This document shows positions 47,878 to 57,641 of a stretch of 57,641 bases of DNA, piece by piece (within the stretch, counting starts at the first letter, position 1; each line of letters starts with the position of its first letter). The DNA is from Gammaproteobacteria bacterium (GTDB lineage Bacteria > Pseudomonadota > Gammaproteobacteria > Chromatiales > Chromatiaceae): the NCBI GenBank assembly GCA_020445405.1, contig JAGRGQ010000018.1, positions 1-57,641 on the forward strand. Direction: 5' to 3'. The notes under the pieces were generated by a model, which saw only the letters and a list, made by a program, of their open reading frames with translations, was not told the DNA's origin and did no database searches. The translations under genes were made by a program, and so were the position numbers.

Positions 47878-50142
47878 ATGAATCCACACTTTTACCGGGA
47901 ACGGCTCTTCTCAGGACAGATATTCAGGGAATGGCTTGCCACACTGCCACGGAAATGGCAGCACCTGCCGGTCTATCTCCGGCTGTATGCAGCGGTTCTC
48001 ATTGGCTCCGGCCTGCTGTTTCAACTGAGCTACCCCATCACCCTGACCGATTCGGACATGTGGTATCACCTCGATGGGGGGCGTTACTTCTGGCAACACG
48101 GATCTATTCCGGACCACTCCTTCTTCTCCTTCATCGAACCGGAAAGAGTGTTCGTCAACTATTACTGGGGCTTTCAGGCACTGTTGGCCAAAACCTATGA
48201 GTTCATGGGTTATCACGGACTGCTGGCGCTTCGCGCGCTGGTTTTCACACTGACCACACTGCTCGCGTACCGGTTTATCATCGAACAGAGAAACCGTGAC
48301 TTTCCGGTGTTCCTGTTCCTGCTGCTGTTCATCGCCTATTTCACTTTCATCGAGGGAAGGCTCGCCAACCTCAGACCACACCTGTTCTCCCACCTGTTCA
48401 TCCTGCTCTTTATCTACATTCTGGAGAGAAGACCCCGCTGGGCACCGGCGTTGCCCCTGGTTACCGTGGCCTGGTCCAATCTGCATGGCATCGAATATCC
48501 GGTGCCGGTGCTTATCGGCGGTGCCTATTTTGTGGAGATCGTATACCGGCGACTGACAAACCGGGAGCGGCGCCGTGACAGAAGCTGGTGGGAGGCTTTC
48601 TGGCTGCTGGCCTGCGCACCGGCTCTGCTCGCCACGCCGCATGGATTGGAGTTGCTGGAAGCGCCTTTCAGCGTATCCAACTTCGTCAGTATGTACATAA
48701 GCGAAATGAAACCGATCAATCCCCGCGCGCTCTACACGGTGTTGATCACCGGCGACAATCTCGGCGTCGACAGCATCTTTCCGATTGCGTTTCTAATCTG
48801 CACTTTCGCGCTGTTGCGCAGCCTGCTGGACGGTTCGCTGCGTATCAGCCACGCCATTATGGCCGTGGGGGGCTATCTGCTGCTCTCCCGCGGCACCCGG
48901 TTTATCTGGGAGTGGGCGCTGCTCGTTCTGCCGTTGTTGACCCAGTTTATCGGCAGCGCGAAAGAGATCCAGCCGCAGCGGAAACTCCTCTCCATATTGC
49001 ATCTGCTGATGGTGGTGATCATGGTGCTGCCGTTTGTGAGCATGGCGAAACGCCTGCCTGCGCATGCGGATTACCCGTTTGATCGGGAAAGTGCGCCTAT
49101 CGGCGAAACCCGTTTCCTGCAGCACGTTGGCGGCGGCGGCAGGATTTTTGCACCGCCGGGCAGCGCCGGATTCCTGCATTGGGAGCTATCCCCGGACTAC
49201 CGTATCTTCGCTGACCTGCAGATGTCGCTGTTCAATGATCTGGATATCTATAACCTGTTCAGTTTCTACCGGAATGAAAACAGTCTGGTGCACACCATCG
49301 ATAAATACCATCCGGAATACATTATGGTGCAATTGGACGGCAAGGAATTTGAGAAGGTGCTGGCGGGCAGGGCGGAGTACGTGCCGGTATTCGCGGGAGA
49401 CAGGCAGGTAATCTACGTCGATAAAACGCGGCGGCCAGCGGTTGCGGAAAAGTATCAATTGAAACTGGTCGACCCGTTCAGTTTAAGCAAGCTGAAAGAG
49501 GGTGCCGCGCTGGACGATCATATCGCGGAGCTGAAAAAGATGCTGGCCATCTACCCTGAAAGCGACCGCATCAATCACTCGATCACCCGCATGCTATTCA
49601 ATGCAAAGCGTTTCCAGGACGCCCTTCCCTGGGCCGAGCGTTTCGTCACCTATCAGCCGGACAATCCAAACAGCCACTACCTGCTCGGTAATATTCTCGA
49701 AAACAGTGGTCACTGCGGCGAGGCAATAGAACACTATAAAACATCCATGCGCTATTCGGATGAGGCTTTCAAGCAGGCGCTGCACGCCCAGATCGGATCC
49801 TGCTACTACGTTCAGGAGGATTTCGCAGCGGCTTACCGCCATCTCAAGCTGGGCCTGAACCCATACACCAAACTGACGTCCGACGCGGATATCTATCAGC
49901 TCGCGTTTTCCGCCTACATCATGGGTGAGACCGAAGAGTCCATTCTGTTTTTAAAAATGCTGCTGCACACGGCACCAGCGGATAAAGGTGAAATCGCACG
50001 CGAGGCGGAGCAACTGATGGTGACAGTGAATCAGCTTTCCGACGATACGCCTTCGTTCTTCGGCTGGCTGCTGCAAATGGGAAGAGAGCTGTTCGATAAA
50101 CAGCAAAAGCCCGCAGACGACAGCACTCAACGGGATTCGTGA
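47878..50142 (+). CDS. Polytopic membrane protein with C-terminal TPRs (GT-C-like)
   Basis: 754 residues. About 10-12 helices (residues about 35-400) are followed by a soluble domain with TPR-like repeats (about 555-700; [29 protein letters not shown]). The first periplasmic loop reads [28 protein letters not shown]; a D-x-D just after helix 1 and this loop pattern are seen in GT-C glycosyltransferases and related oligosaccharide enzymes, so glycosyl transfer from a lipid donor is possible but unproven. It overlaps the convergent flavoprotein gene by 16 bp. Neighbours (UGM-like enzyme, GtrA) support surface glycan modification. Confidence 0.72.
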   Translation: MNPHFYRERLFSGQIFREWLATLPRKWQHLPVYLRLYAAVLIGSGLLFQLSYPITLTDSDMWYHLDGGRYFWQHGSIPDHSFFSFIEPERVFVNYYWGFQALLAKTYEFMGYHGLLALRALVFTLTTLLAYRFIIEQRNRDFPVFLFLLLFIAYFTFIEGRLANLRPHLFSHLFILLFIYILERRPRWAPALPLVTVAWSNLHGIEYPVPVLIGGAYFVEIVYRRLTNRERRRDRSWWEAFWLLACAPALLATPHGLELLEAPFSVSNFVSMYISEMKPINPRALYTVLITGDNLGVDSIFPIAFLICTFALLRSLLDGSLRISHAIMAVGGYLLLSRGTRFIWEWALLVLPLLTQFIGSAKEIQPQRKLLSILHLLMVVIMVLPFVSMAKRLPAHADYPFDRESAPIGETRFLQHVGGGGRIFAPPGSAGFLHWELSPDYRIFADLQMSLFNDLDIYNLFSFYRNENSLVHTIDKYHPEYIMVQLDGKEFEKVLAGRAEYVPVFAGDRQVIYVDKTRRPAVAEKYQLKLVDPFSLSKLKEGAALDDHIAELKKMLAIYPESDRINHSITRMLFNAKRFQDALPWAERFVTYQPDNPNSHYLLGNILENSGHCGEAIEHYKTSMRYSDEAFKQALHAQIGSCYYVQEDFAAAYRHLKLGLNPYTKLTSDADIYQLAFSAYIMGETEESILFLKMLLHTAPADKGEIAREAEQLMVTVNQLSDDTPSFFGWLLQMGRELFDKQQKPADDSTQRDS

Positions 50143-51713
50143 TATTCGCTCTCCGTATTCACATTCCAGATATTGTCTTTGGTGACGATCCGGTTTGCGA
50201 CATTGTCGACCGCCGCCATCGCCGTCAGCATCGAATGATCCTGATTATTGTAACGGTGCATGCCGTTCCTGCCTATCAGGTAGAGGTTTTCCAACGCGTC
50301 GGTATACTCACGAATCCGGTCGAACAGGGGATAGGATTCGCCGAAGTAACCCGGATAAGCCTTGGGCATTCTGATCACGGTGAAGTCTATGAGATCGTCC
50401 GCACTGATAAACCCGATACGTTCCATCTCTTTGGTGGCAAACGCAACCAGCTCTGCATCTTCCATACGCCAGAGATCGTCACCTTCATTACAGAAATACT
50501 CCAGGCCGATCCAGGCGGTATCAGGATCCTTCACCATGAAAGGGCTCCAGTTGTTGAATATCTGCACCCGCCCCACACGGACATCCCGTTCCTGGATGTA
50601 AATCCAGTTGTCCGGAAGCAGGCCGCTCCCGGTTGCGTTCTGCTCATCGGCAATTCGCAGTTTCCGCAGCAGCATTCCAACGGTGATAAAGTCGCGGTAT
50701 TGCAGACCGCCGGCAATCTTTCTGACGCTTTCCGGGACAGCGTCACCCATCGACGCAATCAACTCCCTTATCGGCATCGTGGAGAAAACATGGTCCGCCG
50801 CGATACGTCGTGTTTCATCCCCCCCTGTACGGGTAAAAATAACCGCGCTGACGCACCCGTGGTCGATCTCCATGGCAGTAGCCTCCCAACCGAGGTTCAC
50901 CTCCCCCCCGGCACTGATCACTTGATCGGCAACCGATTCCCACATCTGGCCGGGACCGAATTTCGGGTACAGAAAGCGCTCGATGAGCGAGGTCTCTGTA
51001 TTCTTCTGCGAGACGTCCCCCGTGGTGCCCGCCAAACTTTTCAGCGCATGCCATAACGCACTGGTAATAGAGAGCCCTTTGATCCGCTGGGCACCCCAGT
51101 CCGCACCGATTTCGGTGCAGGCCACCCCCCATACCTTCTCTGTATAGTCCTTGAAAAAGGTCAGATAGAGTTCGCGTCCGAAGCGGTTTATAAAGAAATC
51201 CTCCAGTGTCCGCTCATCCCTGATTGGAAAAACAACGGAACGCATGTAACTGAAGCCGATGCGCACCATTCGCTTCAGGCCGAGATTCCTGACGGTGGTG
51301 ATTCCAAGGGAGAGCGGATAGGCGAAGAAACGGCGCAGGTAGAAAATACGGGAGAGCCGATCGCGAACCAGAAATATCAGATCGGTTTCGGCGGAATCCA
51401 GCGAGGCTCCGCTCAGTTCCACTCTCCGCTCCTTGCCCTGGTAGTGGATCTGAACATTCCCTCCATGCCGGTCGTGTGCCTCCACCGGCATGATGTCGGT
51501 CCACCACTGCATGACGCGGTCGGATTTGGAAAAGAAACGGTGGCCACCGATGTCGATCCGGTTACCCTTATAGTTGACAGTCTTGGATATACCGCCTATC
51601 TCCGAGCTTTTTTCAAACACCAGAGGGCGCACATCGGTCCGTTGTTGCAACTCGTAGGCCGCGGTCAGGCCCGCCGGTCCCGCGCCAATAATTACAGCGA
51701 TTCTCTGATTCAT
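50127..51713 (-). CDS. FAD-dependent oxidoreductase, UDP-galactopyranose-mutase/protoporphyrinogen-oxidase-like
   Basis: 528 residues from the ATG at 51713. The N-terminal Rossmann motif [16 protein letters not shown] and the following [26 protein letters not shown] are the FAD-binding signature of the amine-oxidase/UGM superfamily; a substrate-side region includes [23 protein letters not shown]. The C-terminal part ends [19 protein letters not shown], a conserved FAD-binding closing motif. It follows gtrA by 4 bp in one operon. Superfamily membership is clear; substrate is not. A sugar ring mutase or related surface-sugar enzyme is the best contextual guess. Confidence 0.85.
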   Translation of the reverse strand: MNQRIAVIIGAGPAGLTAAYELQQRTDVRPLVFEKSSEIGGISKTVNYKGNRIDIGGHRFFSKSDRVMQWWTDIMPVEAHDRHGGNVQIHYQGKERRVELSGASLDSAETDLIFLVRDRLSRIFYLRRFFAYPLSLGITTVRNLGLKRMVRIGFSYMRSVVFPIRDERTLEDFFINRFGRELYLTFFKDYTEKVWGVACTEIGADWGAQRIKGLSITSALWHALKSLAGTTGDVSQKNTETSLIERFLYPKFGPGQMWESVADQVISAGGEVNLGWEATAMEIDHGCVSAVIFTRTGGDETRRIAADHVFSTMPIRELIASMGDAVPESVRKIAGGLQYRDFITVGMLLRKLRIADEQNATGSGLLPDNWIYIQERDVRVGRVQIFNNWSPFMVKDPDTAWIGLEYFCNEGDDLWRMEDAELVAFATKEMERIGFISADDLIDFTVIRMPKAYPGYFGESYPLFDRIREYTDALENLYLIGRNGMHRYNNQDHSMLTAMAAVDNVANRIVTKDNIWNVNTESEYHESR

Positions 51714-51717
51714 GATT

Positions 51718-52149
51718 TCACCGAAACAGAAGCAGTTTTCTGATACCAAAATTCCATGTGAACACCAGTGTGGTAACCAGCAGCTTGGATAGCATGAAAT
51801 GGAACAGCAATTTTTCGGTCAGTAAATATATACCGAGTTCATTGATTCCCAGTCCACCGATGCCGATCATGGTGAAGATCAGAATCTCTTGATGGGTATT
51901 TTTGACTCTCCGTTTTGAAAAAACCCAGCGGACGCTGGCAATGTAAATCGTGGCAAGTCCGAGCATAAAACCGGTGGCGGCTGAAACAAGGTAATGCACA
52001 CCCGCAATCCGTGTGAGCAGGTAGAGGGTTCCGGCATCAACCAGCAAAGCGGTACCGCTGGCAATGAAATACCTCGCCAGCTCACTATTGATAAATGGCA
52101 TTCGAGCCACTGAATCCGTTTCTGCTCCATTATTCACTAAAGTCGTCAT
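51718..52149 (-). CDS. GtrA-family membrane protein
   Basis: 143 residues with four predicted helices, including [19 protein letters not shown], the family signature (GxxxxxxDxxxxxLL), and the closing [15 protein letters not shown]-type motif. GtrA proteins are thought to flip a polyprenyl-phosphate-linked sugar for decoration of O-antigen or other surface glycans. It is the first gene of a two-gene unit with the UGM-like enzyme (stop and start 4 bp apart). No dolichol-phosphate-type glycosyltransferase, its usual partner, is next to it. Confidence 0.85.
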   Translation of the reverse strand: MTTLVNNGAETDSVARMPFINSELARYFIASGTALLVDAGTLYLLTRIAGVHYLVSAATGFMLGLATIYIASVRWVFSKRRVKNTHQEILIFTMIGIGGLGINELGIYLLTEKLLFHFMLSKLLVTTLVFTWNFGIRKLLLFR

Positions 52150-52779
52150 CCCGTACCCATTAATTTGTCAACCGGTCCAGTCCGGACCGGTTTCAAACCC
52201 TTCTCTATGTACCAGTATCCTGCAGAGCTGGTGTATTTTTTCAGCTCACCGCCCCTCCCCCGCGGGAGTTGCAGCGAAATGTTGGCAGATACCGTTGCCG
52301 GAGAGAGGCTAGGTTAGCGAATAACTCCAGCGACAGCCAATCTCGTTTCCTGCGCCTGTTTCATAATCCCCCGCATGCCGCACTGCGGACAGGATTCAAC
52401 GTTTTTCGTCAATCCGACATACACCTGGATAACTGATTGTCTTTAAAAAAAAGCATCTCTTTATGGACGAACCTCAACTATATAGCGTCACCTGTTCTGG
52501 CAAGTTCAACCAAAAACAGGTTGTGCCCCGATCGGGTGTTCCGCTGAGAGAAGAGCAGATCAAACATCAGGCGTTATGAACCAATCCAATTGTCCCCCAT
52601 GAGCCGCGTCGCTGTGCGAAATGCCAGCCTGCCAGGCACGCAGCGCATGACATAAAGGCAAGCGGCGCAGTACAGCAGCGCGCCTTTCTGACGCAACCCC
52701 TTGGGAACCGGGGAATTATCAGCTCGGTTCACACTAAGTTTCAACCACGAGCCAGATTGATCTCTGCATTTGAGAACGC
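52150..52779. other. Gene-free 630-bp stretch with a dispersed repeat
   Basis: No reading frame here looks like a gene. It holds a T-rich region near 52440, and one copy of a repeat (52618-52712) found again at 54561-54665. It separates the glycan genes from pgeF. Confidence 0.6.
52618..52712. repeat. Dispersed intergenic repeat, copy A
   Basis: About 95 bp, shares with copy B (54561-54665) an opening GAAATGC...CCTGC.AGGC, a central AGGCAAGCGGC, and an ending ACGCAACCCCTTGGG.ACCGGG, in the same orientation. Reads PVPKG on the minus strand in both, without being a gene. Confidence 0.65.
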
Positions 52780-53511
52780 CTATTCGGTCAGCCAGACCAG
52801 CGCTGCCATGCGTCCGGTGACACCATCGCGCCGGTAAGAGAAAAATCGGCTGGACTCGCTCAGCGTGCAATGGTCGCCGCCGCCGATATATGCCACTTGC
52901 GGAAGCGCCAGTCGCCTGCGCGCCAGAAAATAGAGATCCGCCAGCCAATGGCCCGGCCGGCTGGGTTTGAATCCGGGCTCCGCCAGGGGATCAAGCGACA
53001 GAAATACCTGCCGAACCTCGTTCCCCACTTCGAACGCTGCCGGACCGATGGCCGGTCCCAGCCAGACCAGCAGCTCATCACGTCGTCCGAACCTGGCCAG
53101 CGTGGACTCTATCACACCGGCAGCCAGCCCACGCCAACCGGCGTGGACCGCTGCCACCCGGGTTCCGCTGCGATTGCAAATCAGCAGCGGCAGGCAGTCA
53201 GCGGTGAGTACGGCGCACACTCTTCCCGGCACATCCGCAGTCGCGGCATCAGCCGCAACCGGTTGGGTCCCGGAGCCACATCGCACAACCCGACAACCAT
53301 GTATCTGTTGCAACCAATGCGGATCATCCGGAAGTTCCGCAATCTCCCTGAGCAGCTCACGATTCCGGGTTACGTGCGCCGGTTCGTCCCCGACATGGCT
53401 GCCGAGATTGAAACTGTCGTAGGGAGCTTGGCTTACACCCCCCTGGCGGGTTGTCATGACTGCTCTTACGTTGCCCGGTGCCGGCCAGTCCGGATAGATC
53501 AGGTCAGTCAC
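52780..53511 (-). CDS. pgeF: Peptidoglycan editing factor / purine nucleoside phosphorylase PgeF (YfiH family)
   Basis: 243 residues. The Cu-oxidase_4 fold shows the metal-site residues His in GCRVV context (QQIHGCRVV), Cys in TADCLPLLI and His in VAAVHAGWRGLAAGV. Family members act as oxidoreductase-like editors that stop L-Ser being built into the peptidoglycan stem peptide, and several act on adenosine/inosine. It overlaps the 3' end of rluD by 8 bp, the conserved rluD-pgeF pair. Confidence 0.92.
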   Translation of the reverse strand: MTDLIYPDWPAPGNVRAVMTTRQGGVSQAPYDSFNLGSHVGDEPAHVTRNRELLREIAELPDDPHWLQQIHGCRVVRCGSGTQPVAADAATADVPGRVCAVLTADCLPLLICNRSGTRVAAVHAGWRGLAAGVIESTLARFGRRDELLVWLGPAIGPAAFEVGNEVRQVFLSLDPLAEPGFKPSRPGHWLADLYFLARRRLALPQVAYIGGGDHCTLSESSRFFSYRRDGVTGRMAALVWLTE

Positions 53512-54466
53512 TGTTCATATCCTCCCGCAGCAGCTGCAGCAGCCGCTGCATATCCGGCGGAGGTTCGGACATCCACTCCATTGGCTCGCCGTGCTGTGGA
53601 TGTTCAATGCCGAGCCTTTTCGCATGCAATGCCTGGCGCGTGAAAGCGCGCAGAAAATCCTGGAGTTCCTGAGTTATGCCGGCAGGCAGTCTCAGCCTGC
53701 CGGCATAGACGGGATCTCCTGCCAGCGGATGGCGGACGTGCGCCATATGCACGCGAATCTGGTGGGTTCTTCCGGATTCCAGGTGTATCCGGAGTAAACT
53801 GTGTGCCCGGAATCGCTCCAAAATCCGATAGTTCGTCGCCGCCTGTTTGCCCGAAGAGACAACCGCCATTCTGGTGCGGTGGACAGGATGCCGACCGATC
53901 GGCTCATCCACACGACCGCCTGCCGTGGGGATACCGATGACCACCGCCAGATACTCCCGCCTGACAGTACGCGCCTGCAGCTGCTGCACCAGTGATTTAT
54001 GCGCCGCCAGCGTGCGCGCCACCACCAACAGACCCGAGGTCTCCTTGTCCAGCCGGTGCACTATTCCTGCTCTGGGCAGTTGAACAAGCTCCGGATAGTG
54101 ATGCAGCAGCGCGTTTTGCAGCGTACCGTCGGGATTTCCCGCTGCCGGGTGCACCACCATGCCGGCGGGCTTGTCCACCACCAGAACGGCTTCATCCTGG
54201 AACAGGATTTTCAAAGGAATCGCCTGCGGCCGACTCTCCACCTGATCATCCAGTTTCGCCTCAAGTACGATAGCTTCGCCGCCGAACAGCTTCTCTCGTG
54301 GCCGGCATACCGCCCGTCCGTCCCGGCTCACCCGCCCTTCCCGGATCCAGTTTTGCAGCCGTGTGCGCGAAAACTCCGGAAACAGTGCCGAAAGCGCCTG
54401 GTCAAGCCTGCTGCCGGAAAGTTCGATTCCGACCTGTGCCTTGTAATATTTTACTTCCTCAACCAT
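53504..54466 (-). CDS. rluD: 23S rRNA pseudouridine synthase RluD
   Basis: 320 residues. An S4 RNA-binding domain (about 16-80) is followed by the RluA-type catalytic domain with the catalytic Asp140 in HRLDKETSGLLVVA. Makes pseudouridines 1911, 1915 and 1917 in helix 69 of 23S rRNA. Starts at ATG 54466, divergent from bamD and upstream of pgeF, the classical arrangement that supports RluD rather than RluC. Confidence 0.93.
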   Translation of the reverse strand: MVEEVKYYKAQVGIELSGSRLDQALSALFPEFSRTRLQNWIREGRVSRDGRAVCRPREKLFGGEAIVLEAKLDDQVESRPQAIPLKILFQDEAVLVVDKPAGMVVHPAAGNPDGTLQNALLHHYPELVQLPRAGIVHRLDKETSGLLVVARTLAAHKSLVQQLQARTVRREYLAVVIGIPTAGGRVDEPIGRHPVHRTRMAVVSSGKQAATNYRILERFRAHSLLRIHLESGRTHQIRVHMAHVRHPLAGDPVYAGRLRLPAGITQELQDFLRAFTRQALHAKRLGIEHPQHGEPMEWMSEPPPDMQRLLQLLREDMNSD

Positions 54467-54560
54467 AGCTTGCGCTGTTCCAGCCGTGATCCGCGGTAAG
54501 ACTTGTGGGAGAACCTGCTGGAACCTGTCTCATATTCCCCCGCAAACCGCTTTGCGATCT

Positions 54561-54665
54561 GAAATGCGTACCTGCAAGGCGCGCTGCGCAGCACAGTACC
54601 AATGCACAGGCAAGCGGCACAACCCGGCAGGGACGTACTTCGAACGCAACCCCTTGGGGACCGGG
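54561..54665. repeat. Dispersed intergenic repeat, copy B
   Basis: About 105 bp in the rluD-bamD gap, matching copy A at 52618-52712 at both ends and in the centre. The 310-bp gap 54467-54776 otherwise contains the bamD promoter. Confidence 0.65.
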
Positions 54666-54737
54666 TGGTTTTGGTCGTGGGAAATGATGAGATTTTCCAG
54701 ACATTGCAACTGTTGGCCCATCAACTCTCCATTCGGG

Positions 54738-54743
54738 TATAAT
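54738..54743 (+). promoter_or_regulatory. -10 element of bamD
   Basis: A perfect TATAAT 34 bp before the bamD ATG. The best -35 candidate is TTGGCC (54713-54718), 19 bp upstream, which is wide. Confidence 0.5.
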
Positions 54744-54776
54744 TTAACCCCTGATCAATCGGAATTCTCGGACACA

Positions 54777-55598
54777 ATGACTATACTCCGCATCTCCGCC
54801 GGCATACTGCTGGCACTGCTGCTCCCAGCCTGCTCCCTGCTGCCCGAGCAGATAGATGAAACCAAAGACTGGAGCGCCCAGAAATTCTATAAAGAGGCGT
54901 CGGCATCCATGGCGGAGGGGGATTACGAGCAGGCGATCAAGTACTATGAAAGTCTTGAGTCCCGCTTTCCTTTCGGACAATACGCCGTTCAGTCCCAGAT
55001 CGATGTTGCCTATGCCTATTACAAGGACGGCAAACCCGAGTCCGCAATCGCGGCGGCCGACCGTTTCATCAAACTCCATCCACGTAATCCCCATGTCGAT
55101 TACGCCTATTATCTCAAGGGCTTGGTTAACTTCAACCGCAACCTGGGATTCCTCCAGCGTTTCATCCCGACCGACACATCCCAGCGGGACCCGGTAACCA
55201 CATTGAGTTCATTTAATGATTTTGCCGAACTGGCGAGACGTTTTCCGGACAGCGAGTATTCGGTAGATGCGCGCCAGCGCATGGTATACCTGCGCAATAA
55301 TCTGGCGATGCATGAAATCCACGTTGCCCGATACTACATGAAACGCGAAGCGTATCTGGCGGCGGTCAATCGCAGCATTACCGTGATAGAGAAATATCAG
55401 CGCACACCATCGGTCAAGGACGCCCTGGAGATTCTGACGGTTGCCTACGAAAAACTGGGTATGAATGATCTTTCAGCCGACGCCCGGCGCGTTCTGGCGG
55501 ATAACCAGGCTAAGGGAACGCTGGAAATACCGGAAGTTGAGGTGGATGAGTCTTACGGAAGTAAAATTTGGGATTTCCTGGAACTGGACCAGAACTAA
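54777..55598 (+). CDS. bamD: Outer membrane assembly lipoprotein BamD
   Basis: 273 residues from the ATG at 54777; the frame is open upstream but the signal peptide fixes this start. Lipoprotein signal with lipidated Cys19 (LLLPAC; Pro at -2 is unusual). Five TPRs follow (WSAQKFYKEASASMAEGDYEQAIKYYESLESRFPFGQYAVQSQ and later RYYMKREAYLAAVNRSITVIEKY). BamD is the essential periplasmic scaffold that links BamA to the other Bam lipoproteins in beta-barrel insertion. Divergent from rluD, as in most gammaproteobacteria. Confidence 0.95.
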   Translation: MTILRISAGILLALLLPACSLLPEQIDETKDWSAQKFYKEASASMAEGDYEQAIKYYESLESRFPFGQYAVQSQIDVAYAYYKDGKPESAIAAADRFIKLHPRNPHVDYAYYLKGLVNFNRNLGFLQRFIPTDTSQRDPVTTLSSFNDFAELARRFPDSEYSVDARQRMVYLRNNLAMHEIHVARYYMKREAYLAAVNRSITVIEKYQRTPSVKDALEILTVAYEKLGMNDLSADARRVLADNQAKGTLEIPEVEVDESYGSKIWDFLELDQN

Positions 55599-55658
55599 GC
55601 GTCCCAATCCCCCGGCTTGAAATCACTAGGGGGATGGGGAATTCCAGCCAATCCCCGG

Positions 55659-56009
<351 letters not shown>

Positions 56010-56065
56010 CTACGCTTTAATTAACCTGTTAATACCCAAGACACCTCCAGCATAGTATGCCGGGA

Positions 56066-57640
56066 TTAAAAACCGCTCGTCAAAGGGTAGCGTCTGTCGC
56101 GTCCGAACGCGCGTTGGGTGATCTTGACCCCGGGCGGTGCCTGCCGCCGCTTGTATTCGTTGCGGTCTACCAGGCGTGTTACCTGTTTCACTGCAGCGCG
56201 GTCGAATCCGGCAGCCACGATCTCCTCCACCCCCTGATCCTTTTCCACGTAGCGCAGTAGAATCTCGTCGAGCACGTCATACGGCGGCAGGCTGTCGGAA
56301 TCCTTCTGATCTGGTGCCAGTTCTGCTGAGGGGGGCCTGGTAATCACCCTTCGGGGAATCACCTCCCCATCCCGATTACGGTATTCGGCGAGGCGGTAGA
56401 CCAGCATTTTCGGTACATCCTTGATTGGTGCAAATCCCCCCGCCATATCCCCGTAAAGCGTAGCGTAACCTACCGACATCTCACTCTTGTTTCCGGTGGT
56501 CAGCACGATTTTCCCCTTTTTGTTGCTTATCGCCATCAGGATAATCCCACGGCAGCGGGCTTGAATGTTCTCCTCGGTGGCATCCAGCGCTGTTCCGGCA
56601 AACTCTCCCTTCAGCATCTCCAGAAAGGCATTGAAGGCGGGCTCTATCGATATGACCCGGTAGACCACTCCCAGGGTTTCCGCCTCCTTCTGAGCGTCCT
56701 GATTACTCATTGCCGCGGTATAACGGGAAGGCATCATGACCACTTCCACCTGATCGGCGCCCAGCGCATCCACCGCAATCGCCAGCGTCAACGCCGAGTC
56801 TATGCCACCGGACAGCCCCAGCACCGCACCCTTGAATCCGTTCTTGAACACATAATCGCGGACGCCGAGTACCAGCGCATTGTAGGTCCCCTCCTCCTCT
56901 CCCGGCTGCGCTGATACCGCTGCGGGAAGCGGTACCGGCAGACCTGCGCTGTTGTCGAACTCGACCAGACCAAGCGACTCTTCGAAGAAAGGAAGCCGCT
57001 GCGTCATTTTGCCGGACTGATCCACGACAAACGAGCCGCCATCGAAAACCAACTCATCCTGACCGCCAATCAGATTGAGATAGACGATTGCAAGATTCGC
57101 CTCGATTGCCCGTTTCTGCAGCAGCTGCTCTCTCTCCCGCGCCTTACCCTGGTGAAACGGCGATGCATTCAGATTAAGCAGTATCCGGGCGCCCTGCTCA
57201 GCAGCACGGCCCGCCGGAATCTTGTACCAGATATCCTCGCAGATAGTGATACCGACAGGCACACCGTTGATTTCCAGAACGCAAGAGTCCACTCCTTGTT
57301 CGAAATAGCGTTTTTCGTCAAATACGCTGTAGTTTGGCAACAGCGCTTTGTGGTATTCAGCGACAAGGCGGCCATCGCGAATCACGCCCGCAGCATTGTA
57401 CAGCAGCCCCTCCCTGCGAATGGGATACCCGAGGATAATGTCGATGCCGGTTACCGCGCCGCACAGTTGCTGCAAGGCCTGCTCCACCCGGTCGATCAGT
57501 TCCTGACGCAACAGCAGATCTTCCGGAGGATAACCGGTCAGCGTCAGCTCAGGAAACAGTACCGCATGCGCCCGTTGCTCATCCCGCGCCCGCAGGGCCG
57601 TGTCTATAATCCGTTGCGTGTTTCCGGCTATATCACCCAC
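56066..57640 (-). CDS. nadE: Glutamine-dependent NAD+ synthetase NadE (N-terminus beyond the window)
   Basis: The C-terminal 524 residues of the gene; the frame is open at the window end and only a few residues should be missing. The N-terminal nitrilase-type glutaminase domain keeps Glu (FPELTLTGYPPEDLL), Lys (YHKALLPNYSVFDEKRYF) and Cys (GITICEDIWY). The C-terminal synthetase has the PPi-loop LGLSGGIDSALTLAIAVDALG and the NAD-site SNKKGKIVLTTGNKSEMSVGYATLYGDMAGGF. Converts deamido-NAD to NAD using glutamine. Lies upstream of glnB on the same strand. Confidence 0.95.
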   Translation of the reverse strand: MGDIAGNTQRIIDTALRARDEQRAHAVLFPELTLTGYPPEDLLLRQELIDRVEQALQQLCGAVTGIDIILGYPIRREGLLYNAAGVIRDGRLVAEYHKALLPNYSVFDEKRYFEQGVDSCVLEINGVPVGITICEDIWYKIPAGRAAEQGARILLNLNASPFHQGKAREREQLLQKRAIEANLAIVYLNLIGGQDELVFDGGSFVVDQSGKMTQRLPFFEESLGLVEFDNSAGLPVPLPAAVSAQPGEEEGTYNALVLGVRDYVFKNGFKGAVLGLSGGIDSALTLAIAVDALGADQVEVVMMPSRYTAAMSNQDAQKEAETLGVVYRVISIEPAFNAFLEMLKGEFAGTALDATEENIQARCRGIILMAISNKKGKIVLTTGNKSEMSVGYATLYGDMAGGFAPIKDVPKMLVYRLAEYRNRDGEVIPRRVITRPPSAELAPDQKDSDSLPPYDVLDEILLRYVEKDQGVEEIVAAGFDRAAVKQVTRLVDRNEYKRRQAPPGVKITQRAFGRDRRYPLTSGF

Positions 57641-57641
57641 C

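Overview
The window (about 57.6 kb, GC-rich, tightly packed) looks like the core chromosome of a gammaproteobacterium. The evidence is the gene set and its pairings: rluD-pgeF divergent from bamD, rppH-ptsP, lexA-imuA-imuB, clpB behind a sigma-32 promoter, sucAB, class I fumarase, glnB-nadE, and a CbrA/CbrB-type SLC5 kinase system. A Chromatiales or sulfur-oxidiser relative is my guess from overall flavour; it is not proven by any one gene. There are no prophages, intact insertion sequences or CRISPR arrays. Mobile DNA is limited to short dispersed repeats.

0-24 kb is an acetate/small-carboxylate uptake and signalling region built from a recurring theme: an SLC5 (sodium:solute symporter) protein next to a DUF294 putative nucleotidyltransferase. 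Unit 1 is a VC_2705-type symporter (5' truncated), a cNMP-CBS-DUF294 protein and a DnaQ-like exonuclease. Unit 2 is a small two-helix membrane protein, an SLC5-STAC histidine kinase, a lone receiver and a CBS-DUF294 protein. Unit 3 is a second small two-helix protein, a CbrA-like SLC5-STAC-PAS kinase and a CbrB-like NtrC-family regulator. Unit 4 is a second symporter with its own small membrane protein and a TPR protein, a third DUF294 protein, and acs (acetyl-CoA synthetase). A 10-bp-arm palindrome containing TGTTAC/GTAACA precedes unit 3. Four GTAAC half-sites plus a sigma-54 promoter (GG-N10-GC) precede the unit 4 symporter, so the CbrB-like protein probably controls itself and this transporter. 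A cytochrome c4-like protein and an unknown membrane protein sit on the minus strand inside the region.

23.7-30 kb holds a zinc-ribbon NUDIX hydrolase, exopolyphosphatase (ppx), and the SOS mutagenesis operon lexA-imuA-imuB with a consensus SOS box but no dnaE2. A 60-bp repeat is inserted in frame inside imuB. A degenerate nuclease-like secreted protein and a small unknown protein follow.

30-36.5 kb carries TCA-cycle genes (sucA, sucB, class I fumarase), then a promoter-terminator unit that looks like a CsrA-sequestering small RNA with six GGA motifs, and tRNA-Arg(CCT). 36.5-47.9 kb has an ABC exporter pair, ptsP, rppH, a HAD phosphatase, a small membrane protein, a Ser/Thr kinase-HDOD-GAF fusion and clpB.

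47.9-57.6 kb has a GT-C-like membrane protein with C-terminal TPRs, a UDP-galactopyranose-mutase-like flavoprotein and a GtrA protein (probable surface glycan modification), a 630-bp gene-free stretch with a dispersed repeat, pgeF, rluD, bamD, glnB and the glutamine-dependent NAD synthetase nadE (truncated by the window end).
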